Positions 9,484 to 20,460 of a DNA stretch of 64,000 bases are shown piece after piece (position 1 is the first letter of the stretch; each line of letters begins with the position of its first letter). The DNA comes from Anaspis maculata (taxonomy: Eukaryota > Arthropoda > Insecta > Coleoptera > Scraptiidae), in NCBI GenBank assembly GCA_949128115.1, contig OX421966.1, positions 55,983,416 through 56,047,415 on the forward strand, written 5' to 3'. The translations under genes were made by a program, and so were the position numbers. The notes beneath the pieces were generated by a model, which worked only from the letters and a program-made list of their open reading frames with translations, was not told the DNA's origin and ran no database searches.

Positions 9484-12400
9484 ATGAGCTCCAGGTGATT
9501 ACATGAAATCAAGCTTTCCCACAATGACCATTTTTATTCACCTTGTAAAAATGGTTGTTTCCAGATCTCCGGGGGACCTCCTCAAGCGCTTGACGCAAGA
9601 GGATCTAACCACTCTCACAATTAAAATTATGAGAAAGAACGTCACAAATGTGTCCACGAACACAAAACTTTCACGAGAAATCGGGGATCCCCGGTTACTT
9701 GTGAAATCTGTCCATCATAGAGAGGGTAAATAATCACAGTTTTATTTTGAATAGTAGTTTTTCTCTTTGTAGAGAATGTTGATCAAACCAGAGGACACCC
9801 TCCCCGAGGAGTTAGTTTTTTTTTCTTTTTTTTTGTAATAATGGAGTCAAAACAATTCTTTTCATGGATTTATATTGAATTTTATAGTGTTGCACATAAA
9901 GACTCCTGAAGTCTTCTGAACTTCTGCTGCAACTGCAACAACTACTGGGAAACCTCCAAGACAACAAAGATGATGGACCAGTAAGTCGATTTGTTAGTGT
10001 GGCTTCTTCTCCTTCATGCATGTCTTTTCATAAAATGCTTTACCTAAATTAAGTCACTGCTAAAAAATCAAGTTGCTACTTTTCTTAAATATAAATCAAT
10101 AATCAGTTTGTTTCAATAAATGATAATTCAGTTTGCTGCCAATGTAGTCAGTTTGAATAATAGTAAGTACCTAAAGTCACTTTGCTGCATTATTGTGAAG
10201 TTGTGAAGCTGAACCAGCCAACGTCATCACTACAGACACATCGCCATTGGAGATTGCCTGAAGACTTCTGAGTCAATTTCAATATTTCGTCAATTTTGCT
10301 TTAGTCAGTTTCATTTCAATGCGATTACAAGTCATTTTTTATTAATTCAAGTTTCAAAGTAAAATTTGTCACGTTTCAATTTCTCTTGGAAACACGAGGG
10401 GACGACGACCTGTAAGGATATGCAGCAAAGCCGACGACATCTCCACGTCACTAATCCTACCACATCCAAAGGACATAATTTTATTGCTTTTTTTTTTCAA
10501 TTTATTCTTTCGGTTAATCGTCAAGTTTAGCATATTGTTTGTGATTCAAGTACTTCTAATGGGGTCAGATTTCGAATCATTTCTCATTCAGTTCTCACTC
10601 CAATTTTCGAACGATTGAAAACGCAAGATTCGGAAGAAACAAGAAAAATTGGCAATATCTGAGACGATTGAAGTGATCGCACGTTATAGAGAACATAATC
10701 AAATTCTGTGCTGAGATGTTCTGCACTTGAAAAATATAATGAATTAGTAAAATCTTATACCTAGGCTGGCGTTTTGCAAGAAAGCGTGTCGATATTATGT
10801 ACTTATGGTCTCCAAAAACAGCAAAACCGCCACTTTTCGTAAATTACATAAATTTGTTTACTTTTGTTTATATTGGCTTCGAGCCTGACAGCTCTTTATT
10901 TTGATTTTAATTTCTTGAACTTCATAGCAGGAGCACTTATTTGAGGCAGTACTCGGTAAAATTCATTTTGAAGTACAAGTTTCATAAAAATCAAACTAAA
11001 AAACTTTATTTTTATCAGGATTTTCATTTTCTATCATTGACAAGTTTTAACTGAAAGAACACGAGAAAGGGAACCGAATAGGATTTTTTTTTGTTGAATA
11101 AGAGCTTCGCGCAGATTACTGAATAGAATTATTATTCATTTTGAAGTAAATAAATAAATAAATCACAGAATTAATTACTGGGAAAAATAAATGAATCAGT
11201 CAGAAAAACATAATGTACAAAAAAAAATCGCTTTTTTAATTTTTTAATTAGATTTGCTATTAAAAAATTGAAAGTCTCTACCTTTTATGGTTAAAATATA
11301 TATTTTCTTCAATTTATTGTGATTAGACAGGACAACTGATTCAGTGAAGACTTTTCGATTTCTATATCAAGGTATGTTTACATAAAAAAAGAAATCAAAT
11401 ATGGATGCTACACTTTTTTATTTGAAAAATCTGAATCTAGATACTTACTTAATTTGTGTAATTTTTTGGCTAAGGGATTTTTACCAGGAAGCATTCAAGA
11501 TAACAGAAGCAAAATTTTTATATAAGATCGAGTTTAGACCTCTTAGGTGGTGTTTTTTTTTTTAATGGAAAAAGCGTTTCATTAGAGAATGGAAAACATT
11601 GTTCGTGTACAGAAATGAGTTGAAACACCATAAGACGTTCATATGGCAACCGAAAAGAACTCGAGACACTTATCATCAATACAGGGTGAGTTCAAGCCTG
11701 TCATTAATTTTAAGGGATAGTTCCTTGACCAGTTCTAAGACGAAAATCACTATAAAAAATCATTGTTGACAACTTTTTTCAAGTTAAACTAATTTTTACC
11801 CCCAACTTTAACATCACCTTGTATCTTGAAAACCAAACCCTTTAGAACATGGCGCAGCTAGTTGATCATAAAAAATATCAATGGATCTCTTGCATTTATT
11901 GACGTATGTTGGAACTCGCCCTGCATTGATTCACATAATGATGCAGTGGCGTCACATTCTCTGGTGAAACGAACCCTGAATTCTCTGGATATACAGGGTG
12001 ATACAAATTCGATGCCCCAGTCATTCTCACGTACAGAAGGTCAAACATAAAGGAAACATACAGTCCGCTTTAATAAAAACTGAGACATTATTTTACATGG
12101 AGTGCACCAATGTTATTCATTTGGCTGTCTTGTTTCTCTGACAGCAAATACACGACGAAATACTGTCTCCATTTTTTTTTTATTCGAGGGTATTTTTTGA
12201 CGCAATAATGTTAATTTGGTCTAAATGTTGACACTAAATTGATTAATTTCATCTCATCACCGCCTAGGATTTTTTTTATCATTGCGAAGATTTTTTTAAC
12301 GGTATTGGACCGCAATTTTTTTCTGTATAAAATATTTCTCAAAGTTTTTCCATTTTGAATTATTCACAAGTTATCCGTACAAATAATTAAAATATTCAGC

Positions 12401-15400
12401 TTAGTCTCAGCTTTGAGAAAAATGGCCATGGAAAAAATAATTACCAAATCACCTACATTGGTTTTGTCAGAGTGACAGATGTTATTTATTGTTGTTTGTT
12501 CATTTTAGGTCATGTCGTAAACAATATTTTATTCTTGCAATGAAATAAATCTTGCAATCTTCGCGATGAAACGCAATTTGTTCACAAGAATCAGATATTG
12601 TTCATGATAAATAGAAAGAAAGAACAACAATGAATGCCATCTGTCACTTTGACAGAACTGACACACAAGTGGTTGGTCATTTTTCACAGAACCATCTCTC
12701 TATAAACTGAGGCTAAGTAAAACATGTTAAAATAATTTAGTTTCATGCATATTTTCTGGACGGTTCAAAATATGGAAGACTTGTCGAACGTTGAAAAAAA
12801 ATTCAACACCGCCTTCAAAATTTTATTTATTCATTATCACCCAAAAAATCGAAGTATGGCGATAGTCAGTGTCGATAAGATGAATATAATTGAGATATTT
12901 TAGTGTCAATATAATATACATATATGGACCAGAAGTGGCACTGCAGTGCCTAGAAAAATTGGTCTTTCTATCGTGTGAACAAATGAATTCATTATTTAGC
13001 AGGCTGTAGTGAGTAAATGAAGATCGCTGAATTTGAATGACACTGTACTACTCAAATTGTGGGATTGTCTTATTTGTGCAAGAGACAGTGATAAGTTGGA
13101 CTGCTCATTACTTCGTTTTTTTTTTGAGAGAGAAATCGATTAATAAAAACCACATTTTCTTATCTTGAACTTTTTGCGAAATACGTGCCAAGAATGTCAT
13201 TGAAAAACCGCTTAGAATCCCATCATGATGAGTAAATTTTTACGCTTGTGACGTCACATTGCCTGGTAGCCGCCTATCAGAGAGGTGGTTGCTACAAATC
13301 GTGGCGTCACTTTTCTACTCATCGTAATAGGGCTCCTGTTCTATCGAACTTTAAACTGCCCTCCCTTACACTCCCCCATTTAGCTTTCACAAAAAAGAAC
13401 AATACGGCTGTCTTGGTTGTTCAGGGGCCATTTTCCATATAAATTTGATGCATTTTTTTAAAGATCTTGTATCGCGCGCAAAAAAGACGGAGACAGCGTA
13501 AATATTTGTAAGCCTTAGTTTTTGGACTTTTATTTGTGTAATGGTGAGGTATGCTTGCATGTTGCATGCACACTAGTGTGATCAATCAACATGGTTGAAT
13601 GCATCAACCTCACACAACTAGAAGTCCGGAAACTGAGGTCTCAAAGTATTTTCAGTGTCTCCGGTTTTTTTTTGCGCGCGATCGTACGTGAAGTATTTCA
13701 TTTTCTGATAATTGAGTGTTGGACGTATTATTTTAAATAAAATAGTATACATCCCTCGGCGGAAAGCCTCATTCCAGAATTGGGCCATAGCTGTCGTGGT
13801 GCCGACCACTGTGCCGACAGTTATCTTTAGAGCTCTAGTGGAGCGTTTACCGCCTCAGTACGTAATATATAATCCCACTGTCGTAGATAAAGGAAATGGT
13901 GACTCATTCACTATACTACCCAATTTGAGCTCAAATCATTTATTCTCTTTTTGGCGACCTGTATTGCAAGAAGAGTGTTCAATTCACAAAAATGTTGACA
14001 GCTTCTTTCTTGAAAATCTCCTTCCGGCCGTTGGGAGCACCTATGCGAGGCGGTTCAAGATATCTAGATGCGCTTCTTATCAATCGAAAATGTGGCTGAA
14101 ATAGGTGGAACTCTCTAGAAAAGTGTGTACAAAAAGAGATGGTTATGCTTCCCTAGGATATTAGATATGTACATGCATATTTTTTTCCATTGAACTTTTT
14201 CTCTTCATCAATCACCCATGCATCAATCTGATCTAATAAAGAAGACTTGACATACCTAAGTTTTCAAAATTTCATCAGATGTTGCGTATAGAAAAGCAGC
14301 ATAAAATTATGCGTCTTTGGACTTCCGCTTTGCATCTCGCCTGTTTCACTGCTATTTTTTGCACCACACGCCAAAAGAAAACCTCTTCTAACGTCTCAAT
14401 TTCAAGTCGGGTGGCGCAAAGTTGCGACGGTGCAAATTGCCAAATACAGCCACTCGATTGGTTCAAACAAGTTGTTTTGCGCTGTTGGCGTGGTAATCCG
14501 GGTGCCACTCCGACTTGAGATTGAGCCCCGGAGACCCCCGGAGAACTTTCTTGTCTCAGGGCGTGTGGTGCCATTCGCTTCGTCTCTTGTAACATCCGAC
14601 CGCGCGTTTCCAGATGAAGGGCTGCGTCCCATATTCGATCGTGATGACATCATCGTGAACAAGGATCACGGCCCCGAAGAACGGGTCGTGCGCCACAAAG
14701 AAGAAATCCACCACCCGAAGGATTCCAGGCGCAAGTTCGTCAGCAGGACTTCGAAGGCGTCGCCGCCGTCGTCGTCTTCCGCCGCCAGAAGCGAGCAGCC
14801 GAGCACGTCGAGGCGGTCCAGCCGGTCGCCGCCGCCCCAGCCCCACAGACACGGGGATTACGGCAAGAGGTACAACAGGGGGGCGGCCAAAGGCGACGAG
14901 AGGTCGAGGAGCAGGTCGCCTCAGCCGTACAAGGGCTCTCCGAAAGTCAAAAGGGAGCGCTCGAGGAGCCCCAGCGGCAGGGGGCGCAGGAGCAGGACGC
15001 CCCCGCTTCGGAGGGACGACAGGTACCACAGGAGCGGCGGCAGGTACGGCAGTCGATCGCCGCACAAGTACAAAGATCCGCCCGACAAGCGGAAGTCGAG
15101 TCGCTCGCCACCGTCTAGGTACGAATTTTTGTTTCTGTTTTTCGCGACAACCCGAAGTCGAGCATCCGTGTGAAATCGCTTTCGGCGATTGTTTCCAACT
15201 CGTCACGCTCGAATTTCTATACTTTTAAGTCGCTTTTATCGATTGCCGTTGAGTCCCTTGAACTGAGTTCATCAAGTCGCATTTGGCCAAAAAATTGTTG
15301 ATGAAGTTGAGTTGATTATTATCTGTCGATTAATTATAAGTAAATACCTATAAAGTTCAATGTTGGCTGAATTCTCAATAAACGACAAATTTCATTATTA

Positions 15401-18400
15401 TTATTATTATTAGTGATTAAAACGACCAACAGGTCAGGCCAGAAATTTTGAGCATAAGCATCACTATTAATCCTACTTAATCTTTATAAGTACGAGACCT
15501 CGTACGAGACATTCTGACGACAGTGCTTCAGAATCAAAACATCCGCATTTTTCTGGCGAAACCAAATTGTATCGCAAGTTCAGAAGAATCCCACTGCAGC
15601 TTGTCAAGGCTAAGTAAAGTAGAGGAGGTCCATTGAATAATAAGGTTCGCTGAATGTTGTTGGCGCTGATCAAGGTTCATTAACAGAAATCAAGTTGACC
15701 CGTAAAGGCTATTCGCGATTTCAAAAATCTAGACGCGCTCTGGTGCCGCTTGTGCGGACTAAAACGGTAAATCGGCTCTGATCTAGAAAGCTCTAACGTC
15801 CATCTGACATTTTTGAATTTGTTCTGCTGTCATCCCTGCTGCTGTCTGCGCGTTGTCTCATTGACTTCGCGTGATTCAGAAACGGCCAAAAGAAGGACTT
15901 ATACACCATTTGCACTGTCTTTAGTAGTGAATCAAGAAAAGGCCAGGTAGGTCTGTCATTTTTATCAATTACCTAGGAAAGACGCATCACAAGTGCACAT
16001 CATCACAATCATAAACGCTTTCGGCGTGGTTTCGCAAACCATGTGCTGTGAAAGGGCATGGAGAACTGTTCTGAGCATCAGAAAGCCAGCAATAACAAGC
16101 ATGAGGGCTTGTTCGCGATAATAAACCTAGCGATAATTTTTCGACAGGTAAGTCTCGCTAGCTAGTTTTAATTTCTAATAACATCAGTAGTCCTCTTCCA
16201 AATACCACGGCCCGTTAGGCTGAAAAGAAAACACAACGAAGGCAGGTTGCCTGTCTGGGCCGACGAAGTCTCGGCGGGGTCCTGGTCAAAGTGCGGGCGC
16301 TCACTGTTTGTCCAAGAGAAGATTGTCAGCACTGGGTAGGTACTGGAAACTGGCAACCTGCCTCCACTGTTTTCAGCCTTAGGCCAGAGTCAGCGCGCCT
16401 TGAAATACTGTTAGAGGAATCCATACGTGTAAATGCTGGCATCAACATTCGAGATACCCACCAAAGAAACGCACAGACTATTTTAAATTCACAATTACAA
16501 AGATTATTACGGAATGCGAGGTCGGTGACAGATATCTGGATTCTGATGAGACAGCACTGTCACTGACGACACTGACACCGACAAAAGTTACTTGTAGTCC
16601 TCCATTTTGTTTCCTGCGACGACAGCGCACCATCGGTAGTTAAAATCGCGAATACCTACACAAGGTTTGTAGGGATCAACAAGCTTGTTGAGGGGCTATT
16701 TGACACCAGTAGAATCTCATCGAGACTTTACTCTTCTTTCAGTTTTTCCTCTTTCACCCTGTAGACAACAGCGCCAAATCTTCTAGTAAAATGGCCGCTA
16801 TACACCGTTATGAAGGGTGAAGTCACTCATCTAGTGATATAGTCAATCCATCCACTATCGTTTGAAATGATTTATTTTCTGATTCTTCTTGCTAAATCTT
16901 TTGCCATAAATTCAAGCGGAACATCCGGTAAGGTGTGATTCCTGGCCATTAAAAAAAAAGTGCTTATTTCGCATGGTCACTGTGCTTTTTCACTCTGAAG
17001 TTTAGGACAGTTTTCACTTTTTCAGGGCGCGTAGCAAGAGCCGCTCACCATACCGGTCCAGACGTAGCAGCAGAACGCCAGAACGACGATACAGCCCCCA
17101 GAGAAGATACGAACGGAAACGTAGCCGATCCAGGGGCAGGAGAGACCACACTCCTGAAAGACGTAGGCGCTCACCTCACAGGGACCAGGGACCCGGACGA
17201 GTCCCGGAATATACCACGTATTACGAGGTGGGTGCAAAAAAGTGTTCTTCAATGCGCTGACGCCGACATTCCGCACCATGCACACCACGGCACGGGGGTC
17301 GGCGTTATGGTGGCCTTACATTGAGCATCAAATGCTGCAGCTTTCTTTGCAGCAGAATTCTGATTGGATGGGCAAAATTCAAAAGTTTTGCCGCCATGCT
17401 GCTAGCCAGCCAACTTCTTTAGCAGTATAGTGGCAAAACTTCTGAATTTTTCCCATCCAATCAGAATTCTGCTGCAAAGAAAGCTGCAGCATTTGATGCT
17501 CAATGTAATGCTAGCATCACGCCAAAGTTGAATTCGGTCGTACTGAGTGCAACGCCAATGTACCCAGCGTGCTGATAAATGGCTCCGCTCACTTAGTTTA
17601 TGCCGAACTCGGCGCGAACATATTTGATAAAACAGTCTTTAGGGTTGGCTTTGATGGCGAAAAATTCGGTCATTCAACCAACGCAGTCGCTTCAATCGAT
17701 AAATATTTTGTTTCCAAAGCCAACCTATTTTTTTTTTTCGTGCTTTGAAGAGCCGCATCCTCCGTCAAACAGCTGAATTTCGTAAAATAACTTACACTGT
17801 TGTTTTTGCCATCATCTCACGACCCTATTAGTCCAGTCAAATTAAGCAAAAATCGGGCCAAACCGGAAATAAATTCGGAAGTTGACAAAATTTGATGGAT
17901 CGATGCAGAATTCAACGTAGAATAACATACTGAAATTCCCGAAAATTCGAAGGCTTGGATTTTTTTTTAGGACCAATAAAAGAGCACCATCCTTGAAAGT
18001 TTTCGATTTTTTCTGAATAACTTGTAAACTATTACCTTTGGAACACCAATACTCGCAAGGCAAATGTAGTCCGTTGAATTCCCAAGAGATCAGTACTAAA
18101 CTCATTACTTTCTGATCAATAGCCTTTGAGATACAGCGTCTGCCGGAACGCAGTGAAAATTGCTCAAAAATTATTTCCGGATTTTACGTAACAATTTGCA
18201 TAGTGTCAGTTCACGGGTTGTAACGTGGACAGCAAATGTGCGGATTTCAATCTGTTTTACGTGTTTGGAAAGCCAATTCAACATTCGGTATCACACTTTT
18301 GTCTAGAAGTCGCCAACTTCAAAATGGTACTTTTCCTCGACCTTTGAAATCGAGACTTGATGTCCCGAAGAATCCCCAAAAGTCGATTTTTTTCATACCA

Positions 18401-20108
18401 TGCCATTTGCCTAATTTTCTAAGTAGGGCAAAACCATCCAGGGAATATATGAAGAATTGAATATCAAAAAAATAACATGTAACGGGATCTTTTTCCCAGT
18501 GATGGTTCCTGAGTTATATGGATTGAAAGACTACAACGATCTATTTGGAAGAAAGATAGGTAGTTCGGACACTAACTGCTAAATACTGTACGGACCTTGC
18601 ATTTGATGATGCAAAATGCCACTTAGCAGACATATTGAATATACTTATGTACTTTTCACGTCTGCCAAGTGACATCTTACACCTCAAATGCAAGGTCCGT
18701 ACAGTATTCAGCAGTTAGTGTCGGACCACCCAGTTTTTTGTCCAAATAGGTCGTTTTAGTCTTTCAGCTCATAAAACTCTGGAACCATCACTGGGAAAAA
18801 GATTCCGGAACATGTTGTTTTTTTGGTATTCAATTCTTCATATATTCCCTGGATGGTTTTGCTCTACTTGAAAAATTGGGCAAATGGCATGCTATGAAAA
18901 AAATCGATTTTTGGGGATTCTTCGGGTAATCAAGTATCAATTTCAGAGGTCGAGGAAAAGTACGATTTTGGAGTTGGCGACTTCTAGACAAAAGTGTGAT
19001 ACCAATGGTTGAATTGGCTTTTCAAAAATGTGAAACACAATAAAATCCGCACATCTGCTGTCCACGTTACAGCCCCTGAACTAACATTATGCAAATTGTT
19101 ACGTAAAATCCGGCAATAAATTTTGAGTAATTTTCACTGCGTCTTAGCAGACGCTCTATCTCAGAGGCTGTTGACCATAGAGTGATAAATTTAGTACTGA
19201 TCTCTTGAGAATTTAACGGGCTACATTTGCGTCGCTGGTCTTTGTGTTCTAAAGGTGATAGTTTACAAGTTATTCAGAAAAAACCGAAAATTTCCAAGGA
19301 TGGCGCTCTTTTATTGGCCCTAGAAAAAAAGCCAAGCCTTAGAATTTTTGAGAATTTCAGTATGTTATTCCACGTTAAATTCCGCATCGATCCACCAAAT
19401 TTTGTCAACTTCCGAATTTATTTCCGGTTAAAACCTATTTTGACTGGACTATATGGTTAAATTTTGTGCTTGGATTAATACCTGTGAAAATTTTTATGCA
19501 AATCCATTTATTTTAACAAGCAGGCAACGGGGTTTGCATGATTAAATTTCAACTCCGTCGTTTGCTGAAAATGCCTATTGATAATCACAGTTTTCTGCTG
19601 AATTCGACCAATACTATTTTTTTGACGCAAAACATGAAGAAGATAACGAAAATTTCAGGGTGACGAGTACTGGATCCAAGGCGCACTGCCGCCCCGCTTT
19701 TTGCCCAGGGGCTTCATTCCTGGTGCGTTTCCCAGAGGCATGCCCGCGCCCATTTTGGTGCATCCCAGGTTGCCACCGGTGATGCTGCCCCCGACAGGAC
19801 CCCCTTTCGTGCCGCCGCCCATAGGTCCTCCGGTTAGACCCGTTCGTCTGCCGATTTACAATAGCAAAAATTTGCGACCCAGGGCTCCGGCGGTGCAACA
19901 ACCGCAGCAACAACAACTACAACAGCAGCAGCAACAGCCGCCCACCGCCGGCAGCTCCTCTGCTGCTACAGTTACGAGCAGCAGTGCAATCGAGGCCGCC
20001 CCTTCGAATTCGTCCCCGAAAGACAGTAGTCAGGAGGCGGTCGGCGAGGGACAGGGAGGGCAAGCGGAAGAGGCCACGATTTCGCCCAGGCGAGAAGACG
20101 CCGAGTGA
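9484..20108 (+). CDS. RS-domain nuclear protein with Pro/Gln-rich tail (five coding exons)
   Basis: Coding exons 9484-9494, 9565-9725, 14614-15118, 17026-17227 and 19659-20108 join with exact phases (1329 nt) to give 442 residues. All borders are GT..AG. The N-terminal 57 residues, including SPGDLLKRLTQEDLTTLTIK and IGDPRLLVKSVHH, look folded and helical. They run across the splice into REDEGLRPIFDRDDIIV. Residues from about 100 to 290 are Arg/Ser-rich (RSRSRSPQPY, RYGSRSPHKY, RKRSRSRGRR), as in SR-related splicing factors. After YTTYYEGDEYWIQG comes a Pro-rich tail (LPPRFLPRGFIPG, GPPFVPPPIGPP) and then a polyglutamine patch. A nuclear role in mRNA processing is inferred from the RS domain; I do not recognise the exact family. 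The join across the 4.9-kb intron rests on phase and sense only. A plus-strand AATAAA lies at 20150. Confidence 0.78.
12398..12718. repeat. Inverted repeat with about 100-bp arms
   Basis: Left arm 12398-12501 and right arm about 12622-12718 are imperfect reverse complements. The left arm includes GTCAGAGTGACAGATG, the right GACAGAACTGACAC and CAACAATGAATGCC. The spacer is about 120 bases. It has no coding capacity; probably a non-autonomous DNA element. Confidence 0.55.
13470..13682. mobile_element. MITE, about 213 bp
   Basis: Terminal inverted repeats start ATCGCGCGCAAAAAA at the left and end TTTTTTTTGCGCGCGAT at the right. They extend about 50-60 bases inward with mismatches (ACGGAGACAGCG against CAGTGTCTCCGG). 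It is non-coding and lies in intron 2 of the RS-protein gene. Confidence 0.7.
15119..17025 (+). other. Intron 3 of the RS-protein gene
   Basis: This 1.9-kb intron has no exon I can support. A short possible inverted repeat, GGCTATTCGCGATTT near 15707 and its complement near 16645, may mark the ends of a ~950-bp insertion. Interior open frames carry no recognisable domain. Confidence 0.4.
17317..17508. mobile_element. MITE with about 75-bp terminal inverted repeats
   Basis: Left arm 17317-17392 and right arm 17432-17508 are near-perfect reverse complements. The ends read TACATTGAGCATCAAATG and CATTTGATGCTCAATGTA, and both arms contain CAGAATTCTGATTGGATGGG or its complement. The spacer is about 40 bases. 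It lies in intron 4 of the RS-protein gene; a terminal fragment of the same family occurs at 5906-5935. Confidence 0.85.
17831..19450. mobile_element. 1.6-kb near-complete palindrome (foldback element)
   Basis: Arms of roughly 790 bases (17831-18620 and 18660-19450) are reverse complements over their whole length, with a centre near 18640. Matching landmarks are GTCCAGTCAAATT at 17831 against the complement at about 19438-19450, GAGATCAGTACTAA near 18087 against TTAGTACTGATCTC near 19190, and GCATTTGATG next to the centre. The similar peptides read from both arms come from this symmetry, not from coding. It occupies most of intron 4 of the RS-protein gene. Confidence 0.85.
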
Positions 20109-20149
20109 CGTGATTATTCGTATTCACCGTGTGAACGTAATGACTGATC

Positions 20150-20155
20150 AATAAA
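20150..20155 (+). terminator. Polyadenylation signal of the RS-protein gene
   Basis: AATAAA, 42 bases after the TGA stop codon at 20106-20108. Confidence 0.75.
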
Positions 20156-20460
20156 TTAATTTTTCGGAAAGAAAACGCCTGTTTTTTTAAATTATTTAAC
20201 CCGAGATTTTATGATGGATTTAACAAGGGGATTGAAGAACGGGAGGCGTGGTTGCGATTGTGCTGGTTTTGATTATTTTCGCATAAGTCTTAAGTAAAGT
20301 TGCGTTCGACCCTCGTCACCCTACAACAAGCGATGGGGATCGAACTTCCGCAAGCTTGGAAGTTGAAAGGATCAACGTAGCCCAGGCAATTTAGGTCTGA
20401 AAACGGCAAAACCCGGAAATAATTCCCACAAAGCTGAATTTTTGTGTAATGACCTTCTTG

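Larger units (their letters stand above)
9726..14613 (+). other. Intron 2 of the RS-protein gene
   Basis: This 4.9-kb AT-rich intron carries an inverted repeat at 12398-12718 and a MITE at 13470-13682. Two exon-like pieces, 9773-9810 and 9912-9980, have acceptor- and donor-like borders and an open frame (the second reads SSELLLQLQQLLGNLQD). Their phases cannot rejoin the exon at 14614. The motif TACAGGGTGA occurs at 11690 and 11992. An open frame at 13712-14104 matches nothing I know. Confidence 0.55.

Noticed and set aside
9773..9980. Exons 3 and 4 of the main RS-protein transcript
   Set aside because: Their combined length leaves phase 0, which cannot join the exon at 14614 (needs one carried base). 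Kept only as a possible alternative isoform.
13712..14104. 130-residue plus-strand open frame
   Set aside because: No family resemblance, no splice sites that fit the RS gene, and it lies in an intron next to a MITE.
14430..14613. Upstream start of the RS exon within the open frame beginning at 14430
   Set aside because: A clear acceptor (TTTCCAG) ends at 14613, and sequence before it is not coding-like; splicing from 9725 fits better.
14556..15206. 216-residue minus-strand frame rich in Arg and Pro
   Set aside because: It is the antisense shadow of the GC-rich RS exon.
17842..19460. Two similar peptides read from opposite strands, 17842-18105 and 19227-19460
   Set aside because: They are the two arms of one palindrome; similarity follows from the inverted repeat.
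9484..20108. Identification of the RS protein as Transformer
   Set aside because: RS domain plus Pro-rich tail is similar in outline, but I see no Transformer-specific conserved block and the N-terminus does not fit what I know of it.
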